Shown: positions 1 to 8,316 of the stretch, in pieces
Position numbering within the stretch: position 1 is the stretch's first letter
How the letters are laid out: each line of letters starts with the position of its first letter
NCBI GenBank assembly: GCA_016722525.1
Contig: JADKJB010000007.1
Span: 124,001 to 188,000 of the forward strand
Length of the DNA stretch: 64,000 bases
Origin: Bacteroidota bacterium
GTDB lineage: Bacteria; Bacteroidota; Bacteroidia; AKYH767-A; OLB10
Reading direction: 5' to 3'
The notes under the pieces: model-generated
Databases searched by the model: none
Told to the model about the DNA's origin: nothing
The model's input: only the letters and a program-made list of their open reading frames with translations
Translations under genes and position numbers: made by a program

Positions 1-993
1 ATCAATGGTACCATAAAAGCATCCCGTTACCAAAATATTTCCTGAAGGGTCTCTGGTAATGTCGTATCCAATCTCTTCAGCCAAATTAGACCCAAATGTT
101 TGCAGCCAGTTAAAGTTGTTACTGCCATCCAGACTTAAAATGAAAATGTCATTTTGTCCGGCTGAGGTAATGAGATTTGTTCCGGATCCGGGATCGAAAT
201 CTGTTGCGCCATAAAAATGGCCAGTTATCACCACATCATTATTTTTGCTGATAACAATACTTTCACCAACCTGCTTTTTATCATCACCAAACTGTAACGC
301 ATCCATATAATTTCCTGCACTATCCAGTTTCCACAAAAAAATATCATAGTGCCCTGCCGATGTAAGTATTGCCGTTCCGGAGCTTGGATCAAAATCAATA
401 ATATCTTCAAAAAATCCGGTTGTGTAAACAACATTATTGGAATCGACAGCCATTCCATTAATCTCTTCCCCAAAAGCACCACCCGCATGTTTCACCCAAT
501 TTAAAACTCCTGCGGTATCTATCTTTAATACGAAAAGATCCATAAATCCCAATGAGTAAAAGATGCCGGCAGATCCAAAAACTATTGAATCGCGAAAGGT
601 GCCTGATATATACAAGTTTCCATCGTGGCCTAGTGCAATGGAGGCCCCATCATCCCTACCCGGTCCACCGAAAGTTTGCACCCAAATTAAATTTCCGGAG
701 CTGTTGTGTTTGGTGATGAACACATCTGTCTGCCCCATTGAAGAAATTATTTGACTCCCCGTTCCGGGATCAAAATCCACTGTGCCGGCAAAGGAACCCG
801 TTGTGTAAACGAATGCATCTGCATCCACTGTTACATCCGCGGCCAGACCCGTAATTAAATTACTACCGCTCTCGAAAGTCCGTACCCAGTCGAAAGTTTG
901 ACCTTTAGAATGAAGTGGCATTACCAGAATGAGCAGTTGGGCAACGAACAATAAATTGTAGATTCGCATTGTTCCTAGAATCGTTTTATTCAT
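1..993 (-). CDS. Secreted SBBP-type beta-propeller protein, 3' end outside the window
   Basis: One open frame runs from an ATG at 993 to the window edge (about 331 codons, no stop). The first 32 residues look like a signal peptide (MNKTILGTMRIYNLLFVAQL onward, then a polar stretch). The rest is a repeat of about 50 residues with the pattern VYTTGSFAGTVDFDPG, then TDVFITKHNSSGNLIWVQTF, which is the SBBP beta-propeller repeat common in exported Bacteroidota proteins. At least five repeats are visible. Role is unknown; such proteins are usually cell-surface or secreted, often through the type IX system, but the C-terminus that would carry the sorting signal is outside the window. No frame break was seen here. 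Confidence 0.8.
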   Translation of the reverse strand, partial: MNKTILGTMRIYNLLFVAQLLILVMPLHSKGQTFDWVRTFESGSNLITGLAADVTVDADAFVYTTGSFAGTVDFDPGTGSQIISSMGQTDVFITKHNSSGNLIWVQTFGGPGRDDGASIALGHDGNLYISGTFRDSIVFGSAGIFYSLGFMDLFVLKIDTAGVLNWVKHAGGAFGEEINGMAVDSNNVVYTTGFFEDIIDFDPSSGTAILTSAGHYDIFLWKLDSAGNYMDALQFGDDKKQVGESIVISKNNDVVITGHFYGATDFDPGSGTNLITSAGQNDIFILSLDGSNNFNWLQTFGSNLAEEIGYDITRDPSGNILVTGCFYGTID

Positions 994-1151
994 TTAAATA
1001 GGATTCAAGCAATTACTTAACAAATATAATATATTATATTGTGCATGGCTGTAGACCAAAAGTATGAAATTCCGGTTGAAGATTAGCTTATGAGAATTAG
1101 ATAGCGACAACCTACCATATCACCACACACCCTGATGAAACACTGATCCAA

Positions 1152-2150
1152 TCAATTCTGCTTATTAATCAAATTCACCACCACCTTCACCATCACTTCC
1201 ATTTCCTCCGATTTACTGGCGGCGATTAAAAGTGTTAATGCTACCAGTGCATTATCGGCAATGCGTTTGGTGCCGTCTTTGCGATAGAGCAAACCATTTC
1301 GTTCAATAAACCAAACAAACAAAAACGCAGCTATTCTCTTGTTGCCGTCGACAAAAGAGTGATTCTTTATAACAAAATATAATAAGTGTGCTGCTTTCTC
1401 CTCAACACTTGGGTATAAGTCTTTTTTATCAAATGTTTGATAGATGGTATTGAGTGAACTCTTAAACGAATCATCTTTTTCCATACCAAAAATATCTGAC
1501 GATTTAAATTTTGCTCTAAGCGTATCAACCGCATTTTTTGCCAAAGGATAATCGATCCGAAATTTATGCTTCCGCTCCGTGCCGGTAATTTTCAGTTGTT
1601 CATGATCGAACTGATCCAGCACATTCAGCGCAAGCGTGTAGTCGGTAATAACATTTAATAATCCCGAAGCCTCTTCAGTGGTGAGCGTTTTTTGAACTGC
1701 CACCGACTGAATAAACTTGACAGTCCGTTGCAATTCCAGGAGCTGCTGTTGCGATTGTTCCTTAAGTCGCTTTTCATTTAATGCGAAACCTTTTACCAGG
1801 TATTCCTTCAGCACTTTATTGGCCCAAATGCGGAATTGGGTGCCCCTCATTGAATTAACACGATATCCTACAGATATGACTAAATCCAGATTGTAATATT
1901 CTAATTGTCTGTTTATCTGCCTATTACCTTCATTTCGAACTGTTCGGAATTTCCGAACAGTTGATGCTGCCTTGAGCTCACCTGATTCAAAAATACGGCT
2001 GATGTGCTCGCTTATATTAGCCTTACTTGATTGAAATAATTCAACAATCTGAGCCTGTGTTAGCCAAACTGATTCGTCAATTAACTGAACATCAATAGCC
2101 GTAGAACCATCTTCAGCCTTGTAAATAATAATTTCGCTTTTGTTTTCCAT
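1152..2150 (-). CDS. RhuM-like N-terminus fused to Fic/DOC domain
   Basis: Intact 332-residue gene with an ATG start. Residues about 10-130 match the RhuM virulence-protein family (WLTQAQIVELFQSSKANIS, then a YYNLDLVISVGYRVNS segment), a probable DNA-binding module. Residues about 150-332 form a Fic/DOC domain with the core HSFVDGNKR starting at His264. Fic enzymes transfer AMP or other phosphate-containing groups to proteins; DOC-type members are toxins. RhuM-Fic fusions are frequent in defence and mobile regions. The GNK instead of GNG in the core is common in DOC-like members. No antitoxin gene is adjacent; a hairpin-rich leader lies just upstream. Target and role are unknown. Confidence 0.9.
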   Translation of the reverse strand: MENKSEIIIYKAEDGSTAIDVQLIDESVWLTQAQIVELFQSSKANISEHISRIFESGELKAASTVRKFRTVRNEGNRQINRQLEYYNLDLVISVGYRVNSMRGTQFRIWANKVLKEYLVKGFALNEKRLKEQSQQQLLELQRTVKFIQSVAVQKTLTTEEASGLLNVITDYTLALNVLDQFDHEQLKITGTERKHKFRIDYPLAKNAVDTLRAKFKSSDIFGMEKDDSFKSSLNTIYQTFDKKDLYPSVEEKAAHLLYFVIKNHSFVDGNKRIAAFLFVWFIERNGLLYRKDGTKRIADNALVALTLLIAASKSEEMEVMVKVVVNLINKQN

Positions 2151-2187
2151 GATACATAAGATTTTAAGGTTAAGAATGATTTTTAAC

Positions 2188-2263
2188 GGTGAACGCTCCG
2201 TCGCTTGAAAAGGAATTAAAAAAATTAATCCCTTAATGTATTCAAGCGGCAGTGTAGTTCACC
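2188..2263. repeat. Imperfect long inverted repeat upstream of the RhuM-Fic gene
   Basis: GGTGAAC at 2188-2194 and GCTTGAA at 2203-2209 recur in inverted form as TTCAAGC at 2241-2247 and GTTCACC at 2257-2263, with spacers of 8 and 9 bases, so the arms pair in register. An inner AATTAA/TTAAT pairing is also possible. The element sits 38 bases before the start of the RhuM-Fic gene, in the 362-base gap 2151-2512, in which I see nothing else. It could be a leader hairpin, a regulatory site or a small mobile repeat. Confidence 0.5.
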
Positions 2264-2620
2264 CCCTCCTTCTTATGTCCGGAAATTTGTCTGGAAATTG
2301 TTCAAAATTCAATGAGCCGTGCAGGAGAAAGGTGCGCGCTCACCATGTGTGTAAATGGAACAGACAAAAAATTTGTGCAATGCAAATATAATAAATACAG
2401 AAATAAAAAACTGTATAGAACTTCCATATTCTTTCCGCACTGGTCAATGTTCAATATTCAATAAAATCCTCTTGATTGATTATCTGTTTTTTAACTAACT
2501 TCAGTCCACTTTATGCTGAAGATTTACAGGAGCAGGGCTCTGTTGTTTTTTCCTCACGCAATCCTACATTCTTCCAGAATTCAGTACTATTTTGATATCT
2601 TAACTCTCTATCAAAATAGC

Positions 2621-2791
2621 TACAGCGTGATCCTCATCAAAAATCTTCCTGTAAAAGGTGCGCCAAAACCAATTAAGGCCGGCACCAAAGTCAACAACAT
2701 CAAACTTGTCGACAGCGACCATAATATCGATTGCCGCATTGAAGGCTTTGGTGCCATGGCGATTAAGTCGGAGTTTGTGCGGAAGGCGTGA
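2621..2791 (+). pseudogene. phnA: 5'-truncated PhnA-like gene fragment
   Basis: The last about 55 residues of the open frame ending at 2791 match the C-terminal domain of the PhnA/YjdM family: a segment like SVILIKNLPVKG, then GTKVNNIKLVDSDHNIDC, then GFGAMAIKSEFVRK up to the stop. In intact family members this follows an N-terminal zinc ribbon with two CxxC motifs; none is present upstream, and the sequence before 2621 is not PhnA-like. I therefore read this as the surviving 3' part of a gene cut by a rearrangement or deletion. Despite its name, the family is not shown to act in phosphonate breakdown. Confidence 0.75.
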
Positions 2792-2805
2792 TGTTCACTT
2801 CATGA

Positions 2806-2883
2806 GACAATCCGCTCATTACGTCCAGGTTTATTTTTAATAAAAATGTTCTTGCAATACCTGCTCAATGAGCGGGTTGTGTC
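2806..2883. repeat. Inverted repeat pair after the phnA fragment
   Basis: GACAATCCGCTCATT at 2806-2820 is matched in inverted form by AATGAGCGGGTTGTGTC at 2867-2883 (the arms share ten contiguous pairs and a near-match outside). They enclose 46 AT-rich bases. It lies directly after the truncated phnA gene and just before the zinc-ribbon-repeat gene, so it may be a terminator-like hairpin or the scar of a mobile element. Confidence 0.45.
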
Positions 2884-2901
2884 TGGAATAATTTAAACCC
2901 T

Positions 2902-5156
2902 TTGAGCCAACCGATCCTTGAACTTGATGCAGATAATTTCTTCATTTCAAAAATCGTTGTCGAAATTTCCAGTGAGTTAATAATTCGTTTTTGTGCTTTT
3001 CAATTCTTATTTTTGATCCATGAGCAAAATGACTTCCTTAACGCAGCAGCATTGTATCAAGGTCAAACTCTTGCACTTGGCGATGAAAATCAATATGAAA
3101 AAGTTGAATGGGTATGCAACAGAAAGCATCGATTTACGGCCTCGTTATTCAATGTTAATAAAGGCATTTGGTGCCTGAAGTGCAAAAAGGAGGATGAAAT
3201 AGAGGAAGTCGTTAATGGTATTCATGAACTGGCTGCCTTTTATGGTGGTGAATGTCTAACAAAAGAACGATTTGCGATAACATCGTCAATTAAGTTAAAA
3301 TGTTGCCAGGGTCATATTTGGAATTCTCATCCAAATGTTATTTTTAAAGGAAGCTGGTGCAAGATGTGTGAGAAAACACTTTTCAATGAAAAGAGATTCG
3401 AAAAAATAAAAAAGATTGTGCTTGAGAAAGGAGGCCAACTTAATAGCGGTACTCCACAAACTTCAAATTCTAAATTAGATATTACTTGTGCGAATGGTCA
3501 TCAATTTAAAATAAAGGCGTACAACTTATTGATTGGATCATGGTGCCAGTTTTGTGGTTACAAAAGCATAAGTGATTCAAAGAAATTTCCGCTTTCCTTC
3601 TATCAGGAAATTGCAGAAAAAAAAGGCGGTAAAGTATTAACAACTTCAAAGCAATACGAAACTGCATGGCCAAATTTAGAATTTCAATGTGCCAATAAAC
3701 ATAGGTGGATTACCAATGTAAACAATATTCGTTCCGGCAATTGGTGTCCTAATTGGGAGTGCCATTATGATCCTTCAAGAGGAAGTAGCCTCATCATTGG
3801 TTTTGAAGAATATGCTAAGGTAGCTCAGAACATGGAGGTAAGATAATATCTCCGAAAAAGGATTTTGAAGATAGCCATAGTCGTCTCAAATTGCAATGCG
3901 AAAATGGACATATCTTTCATCAACAAGCAGGAAAGCTTAGAAATGCCGAAAAATGGTGTAGTAAATGTAGAGACTTAAATATACAAAATGCTATTTTAAA
4001 AAACTATAAGAAGTGGGCCATCGAGAATGGTTTCAAAATACTTACAAATTCCGTCAAGGAGAACATCAGTACAACCCACCTGGAATGGCAATGTTCCAAA
4101 GGACACCTGTGGAGCGCTACAGCTGCTAAAATGAAAATAAAAAATTCATGTTCAGCATGTACTAAAGAAGATGTAAGGAAGTCCTATTTAGAGCAAATAA
4201 GAAAAATTGCAATTTCCAAAGGCGGAAAATGTGTTTCGGATGAATATTTGAACAACTATACTCATCTCGAGTTTCGATGTAAAATGGGTCATGTCTTTTT
4301 TGCAAATGCAAATAATATCAAAACCGGCTATTGGTGTGCTCATTGTTCCGGAAATGCAAAATTGACTATTGACATTTTTAAAGAACTCGCAATCAGCCAT
4401 GGTGGACAATTAATCTCAAAAGAATATATTGGTATCGATCATTCATTAAATTGGAAGTGCAAGGAAGGCCACGCTTTTCATTTAACCGGATACAGTGTTA
4501 AAAATAATAACAACTGGTGTCCTCATTGCAAAGCAGGAAAAATACTTACTCGTGTGCAGGTCGGCGAACACGAACATTACGTCTACAATATTGAAGACAT
4601 GCATAAACTGGCTAAAGCGAGTGGTGGAGTATGTTTGTCAAGTAAATATTTGGGCGGTACCACAAAATTAAAATGGGAATGTGCTGAAGGTCACAAATGG
4701 TTGGCCCAGCCCTATAAAATCAGATTCGGTACGTGGTGTAAAATATGTCGTAATCAACAAAAAGGAAAAGCAAGTAGATTACCACTTACTGATATTGAAG
4801 AAATTGTTGCCGACAAATCAGGAAAAATTCTTTCATCTGAAAAGAATTATTACTTATCTTACCCTTTGGTACAATTGAAATGTATGAAGGGTCATGTCTG
4901 GGAAACCAACATAAAATATATCAAATACGGCAGTTGGTGTCCCAAATGCAAGTTTGATGCCGTCGGCCTTAGAGCCCGAATTCCATTTTCCCACTATGAA
5001 AAGCTAGTCAAACGTAAAGGAGCCAAATTGTTAACTCACGAAGAGGACTATCAAAACGGCCGCAGTCGGTTAACAATCAAATGCAAAAAAGGACATGTAT
5101 TCGAAAAGGCCGCCGGTCAATTGAATGAGGGCAGTTGGTGCGTGGAATGCGGGTAA
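2902..5156 (+). CDS. Protein of about eleven zinc-ribbon repeats (one frame break)
   Basis: Not a family I can name with certainty; it resembles tandem treble-clef/zinc-ribbon domains such as DUF4379. Each repeat of about 60-65 residues has the shape A-x3-GG-x2-LS-x2-Y, then L-x-W/F-x-C-x2-GH-x-W/F, then about 11 residues and G-x-WC-x2-C, giving a CxxGH...CxxC metal site. I count 11 sites, for example CCQGHIWN...SWCKMC and CAEGHKWL...TWCKIC; repeat 4 has CPNWEC instead of CxxC. A frame change near 3829 splits it (upstream part ends at 3846, downstream frame runs to 5156), but the conserved EHGGKIIS segment reads straight through in the shifted frame. The TTG at 2902 is only the first possible start; the true N-terminus is unclear. 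Likely a nucleic-acid-binding protein. The regulator genes at 5171 onward follow closely. Confidence 0.75.
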
Positions 5157-5170
5157 TTTCAAATTACAAT

Positions 5171-5744
5171 ATGAAATATATTAACGACAAAGCATTTATT
5201 GATGCATGCCAGCGTGAGGGCGAAACATACCATTGAACAGATAGGAGGTGTAGCTATTTTAATTACTGAGTTTAATCGTGTTGGCAGTTTTGATCATATA
5301 CCGGAGGGCCCGGAAACTAATAAGGAACTGCAAAAACTAACTAAAAGAATAATCAATCTCAATATACCTGTTATTGAAATACCTTACCAAGAACCTCCCA
5401 AGCATAAATCTCTGTCACAAATATATGATTATCTATTCCAATATCTTTCAATTAGAGCGCAGCACATTTTATCTAATATTGAAACCCTTTATATCGGTCC
5501 GGATTCTTCCAGGAACATAAAACTATTAATAAACGATTACATCTATCATAAAATTGATCTGCGAAAGTTTCGAAATCTGGGAGCTAAAACCGAAGAAGAA
5601 ATAAAAATCTTTGTTAAAAACGTTATGAATGTGCATTTAAACGGTGAACAGAATAATTTAATGTTCGGCGATAAAAGAAAGGAAGTTGCATTTGTACGGA
5701 AAGCTATTATCCCGGAATCGGACCAATCGAACGAAGTACAATAA
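5171..5744 (+). CDS. RNA polymerase alpha-CTD-like protein (frame break near 5195-5230)
   Basis: An ATG at 5171, 14 bases after the zinc-ribbon gene, begins MKYINDKAFIDACQREGE and meets a stop at 5234, while another frame is open from 5199 to 5744, so one frame change joins them. Residues around 90-145 of the longer part contain LSIRAQHILSN, then DLRKFRNLGAKTEEEI, the two helix-hairpin-helix elements typical of the C-terminal domain of the RNA polymerase alpha subunit (compare LSVRAxNxL and LLxxxNFGxKSLxEI). That domain binds DNA and activators. This suggests a transcription regulator or polymerase-interacting protein. It ends in TAA at 5742-5744, and the frame remains open and coding-like just beyond it. 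Confidence 0.6.
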
Positions 5745-5747
5745 AAC

Positions 5748-5948
5748 TTGGAAAATAATAAATACAATTTCCTGAGTGCTGTTGCCTATTATTTGCTTAG
5801 TAAAAAGAAAGGTAAAACGTTTAAGAAAGTTGTGAGAGAATATTATTTCTCACCTCAAACACCAAATAAGTCACAAGTTGCTGAAATGGTTGGGTGTTCA
5901 AAAGAAAGAGTTCGTCAGGTAATATTTGAAACAGAGTCAAAATTGTAA
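5748..5948 (+). CDS. Small helix-turn-helix protein or C-terminal part of the preceding gene
   Basis: Same reading frame as the preceding gene, separated only by the TAA stop and one codon; the TTG at 5748 could be a start. The 66 residues end in SQVAEMVGCSKERVRQVIFE, a clear helix-turn-helix of the sigma-factor region 4 type. Combined with the alpha-CTD-like domain upstream it would make one regulator with two polymerase-like DNA-binding modules. Either the TAA is a sequencing or real nonsense change, or these are two coupled genes. I cannot decide from sequence. Confidence 0.5.
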   Translation: MENNKYNFLSAVAYYLLSKKKGKTFKKVVREYYFSPQTPNKSQVAEMVGCSKERVRQVIFETESKL

Positions 5949-5969
5949 ATCAAATAGTAGATAGTATCT

Positions 5970-6149
5970 ATGCCAATCATGTTGAGAATTAACTATAAAA
6001 TTTACAAACACGAAAAAGATGTTATTATTGTTCATCCTGAAAATATAAAATATAAAATATTTGATTTACCTTCCGTTAATTCAAGTTTTATAAACCTTGT
6101 TGCAGAACACTATTTTAAAAGAATGGATACATCTCCCTCAATGCAATAA
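5970..6149 (+). CDS. Small hypothetical ORF, possibly a piece of a broken regulator
   Basis: A 59-residue frame starting MPIMLRINYKIYKHEKDV and ending at TAA 6147-6149. It lacks a recognisable domain. It lies between two fragments with HTH-like sequence, has similar codon use, and is only 21 bases after one and 5 bases before the other, so it may be an internal part of one larger regulator gene (5171 to about 7049) rather than a free gene. Confidence 0.35.
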   Translation: MPIMLRINYKIYKHEKDVIIVHPENIKYKIFDLPSVNSSFINLVAEHYFKRMDTSPSMQ

Positions 6150-6154
6150 TTAAT

Positions 6155-7049
6155 TTGAACGTGAAAAATAATTTATTTGATAGCAATAAATCTCTAGTGT
6201 ATTGCAGAATTAAAGGTATAGATAAAATTATTTGGAGGAAATTACTGACGAATATTCATAATCGAATTTCAATTAATCTCAAATCAGGAATCCAATATAA
6301 ATTTGACGCCTTAGTTATTGATGAATCTAAAAGAAGCAAAATCTCTATACCAATTAAAATTTTAAACGCTGTTTTAAAAGCCCTGAATCAACTTAACAGA
6401 AACTTAACAAATACCGTTGCTGAAGCTAAATTTAACAGGCTTAAGTTGCAAAATAAGATCGTAGGTTATGCTCAACAATTTATAGAGACACAGGGAAAAG
6501 GAGTAAGCATTGATTTAATCATTAGTTATCTTGAAAAGAAAAATATTGTTTTAACAAAAAGTCAACTAATACACATTTTAAATTATAATAATGATTTAAT
6601 AGTTTATAATTCTCTGAAAGGATGGGTATTGGAAAGAATGGCCAGAAGCAAAAAACGAAGCAAAACATTCAGATCTTGCCATTACATGCCTCAAAGATTC
6701 TAAAGATCCGGGTTCATATATCTGTATTGTTGATAGGATTGGGGAATATAAGAAAGTGTCCAAGGAAAGTCTCTATGCTAATTTACACTTTATCGATCAA
6801 AAGAAATTGTGCGCTTTAATTGCTGGTTCATGGGTCTCTCCAAAAAAAGTACGATGAAGTGGTCGAAATTACCTAGAATTCAGGGGGGATGTTAAGGAAT
6901 TAAAGAATGTTAATTTAACAAAGCATCAACTTAACAAAATTGCCACCGAAATAGAACAAAGGTACAGTGTGCCAGAAAATTCATACGCTATTTGTATAAT
7001 AGCTACCATGAGGCGCTGTAGGATGCGAACCAATTGGCATCAATATTAA
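6155..7049 (+). CDS. Broken hypothetical gene, probable DNA-binding protein (several frame breaks)
   Basis: The first part (TTG at 6155) is open to 6703, but from about 6639 the convincing coding frame shifts: it reads WPEAKNEAKHSDLAITCLKD and continues to a TGA at 6855-6857. The same frame, or a one-base shift (KYDEVVEIT), then continues to a stop at 7047-7049 with KNVNLTKHQLNKIATEIEQ. A segment near residue 115 (VSIDLIISYLEKKNIVLTKS) has the look of a helix-turn-helix. I do not recognise the family. Position after the alpha-CTD/HTH fragments suggests that it belongs to the same transcription unit or even the same protein. Confidence 0.4.
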
Positions 7050-7189
7050 AATGAGAAATATCGTTTTTATCAATTTTCACATCCTGTATAAATTCCAATT
7101 ATGCAGTTTGGTTGAAATTGTCCATCCAGCGGTACGAATACCTCTGATGAAACAAAAAAAAATCAAAAAATTTCGGTTTTCAATGCAAA

Positions 7190-7393
7190 AATCTTGGTTC
7201 TGTAATACGCGGTTTTAAATCATCAGTGACCACCTATGCCAGAAAAAACAAAATCCTTTATAATTGGCATCCTATATTTCATGATGTAATAATAAGAGAT
7301 GACATCACATTAAATAAAATCAGGAAATACATTCGTAACAATCCTGCAAATTGGGAAAAAGACCGATTTAGAAATAAATTTGTTCATCTGTAG
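7190..7393 (+). pseudogene. 3' fragment of a REP-associated tyrosine (IS200-like) transposase
   Basis: The frame 7190-7393 encodes 67 residues typical of the C-terminus of Y1/RAYT transposases: SVIRGFKSSVTTYARKN, then WHPIFHDVIIRDD, then NKIRKYIRNNPANWEKDRF. The N-terminal part with the HUH motif and most of the catalytic domain cannot be found intact upstream, only short shifted pieces in 7050-7190. The stop codon lies inside the left arm of a REP-like hairpin, which is the usual arrangement of such a transposase and its target repeat. Confidence 0.75.
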
Positions 7394-7418
7394 AGACACA
7401 ATGCATTTGTCTCTACAG
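7388..7418. repeat. REP-like hairpin overlapping the transposase stop codon
   Basis: CTGTAGAGACA at 7388-7398 pairs perfectly with TGTCTCTACAG at 7408-7418 around a 9-base loop that contains the palindrome AATGCATT. GTAGAGAC-type hairpins of this form are widespread dispersed repeats in Bacteroidota. The repeat begins at the transposase stop (7391-7393), consistent with a REP recognised by that transposase family. Confidence 0.75.
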
Positions 7419-7441
7419 ACAGAACAGACACGCCCCAATTT

Positions 7442-7943
7442 TTACGCAATTCTTCCTTTTCTCTTCAGATGCAAAATTATTCCACCCAGAATCAAACCTG
7501 CAACAATCAAGAACATACCAGAATACCTATTGCTATTTCCCGAATAACAAAATAAGGCACATCACCTTTTATCAATGTACTGAACCAGTCTGTTTACTGT
7601 TGCATCTTTTGTATGTTCATCTTCATCAAAATAAATTTCAATTTCATCACCTGCTTGTAAATCATCTATCCGTTCAAATGCAGGTTTAAAATCTGTTAAA
7701 TCTTTACCAATAAATAATTCAAATTTTCCGGATAGTTTTCAATAGACAACAACGATATTTACCCGCATGCCTGACAGGCAAATGCTGAAAAGTCTTTCAA
7801 GATAATCTATTTTACCCGATTGCTTTTTCAAATTCCGACTTCTCTTTATTTGCACGAACCACCAAACCAAATCCAATAAAAATAATTAGTAATACACCGG
7901 ATATGGATTCCAGAAAAATAACATGTTGTTTTTTAGTTTTCAT
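7442..7943 (-). CDS. Small membrane protein with two TM segments (broken into pieces)
   Basis: From an ATG at 7943 a 43-residue frame encodes a membrane helix (HVIFLESISGVLLIIFIGFG) and stops at 7812. Other frames continue: KLSGKFELFIGKDLTDFKPA and DDLQAGDEIEIYFDEDEH (about 7560-7740), then a second helix, YSGMFLIVAGLILGGIILHL, ending in KRKGRIA and TAA at 7442. The order TM, small beta-rich domain, TM resembles DUF3592-like Bacteroidota proteins. Two or three frame changes are needed to join the parts, so it is either error-affected or a pseudogene. Confidence 0.5.
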
Positions 7944-8261
7944 ATATTACTATTGATGTTGAGAAATAATTCCTGAAACGTATTTTCTCATTACGTTTAA
8001 TTGCAAATTATTCTATTGTATTAATTGCGTTTCGAAATATATACTTTATAAATCGAAAATACGAGTTGCGCATAATTCCTCATTTATTTTCTGCATCATT
8101 TTAAAAAGTGCAAGGTCTTAAGTAAATGAGGTTTTAACAATCAATAAACTTATCAAGGCAAATTGTGAAATTTCATTAAAATCTATATTATACACATTAT
8201 CAGCTTATAATACCTCATTAAACATCAAATACTGCCATTTTGTCATCAGGGTTTTACTGTA

Positions 8262-8291
8262 TTGACTTTGGATTTAGGATGTGTAATTTTA
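8262..8291 (+). promoter_or_regulatory. Possible Bacteroidota-type promoter of the PLD gene
   Basis: TTG at 8262-8264 (in ATTGAC) and TAATTTTA at 8284-8291 are 19 bases apart, resembling the Bacteroidota -33 TTG and -7 TAnnTTTG pattern. The expected transcript start would be about 20 bases before the ATG at 8317. The rest of the gap 7944-8261 shows nothing I recognise. Confidence 0.3.
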
Positions 8292-8316
8292 TCTGCAATT
8301 AATCCACCAAAATACT

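Noticed and set aside
228..754. Open frames 228-488 (minus) and 563-754 (plus) inside the first gene
   Set aside because: Both are out-of-frame shadows of the uninterrupted beta-propeller frame 1-993, which has a clear repeat pattern.
2806..2883. Integron attC-like site
   Set aside because: The inverted arms contain GTTGTGT, which does not fit GTTRRRY, and no integron integrase or cassette pattern is seen.
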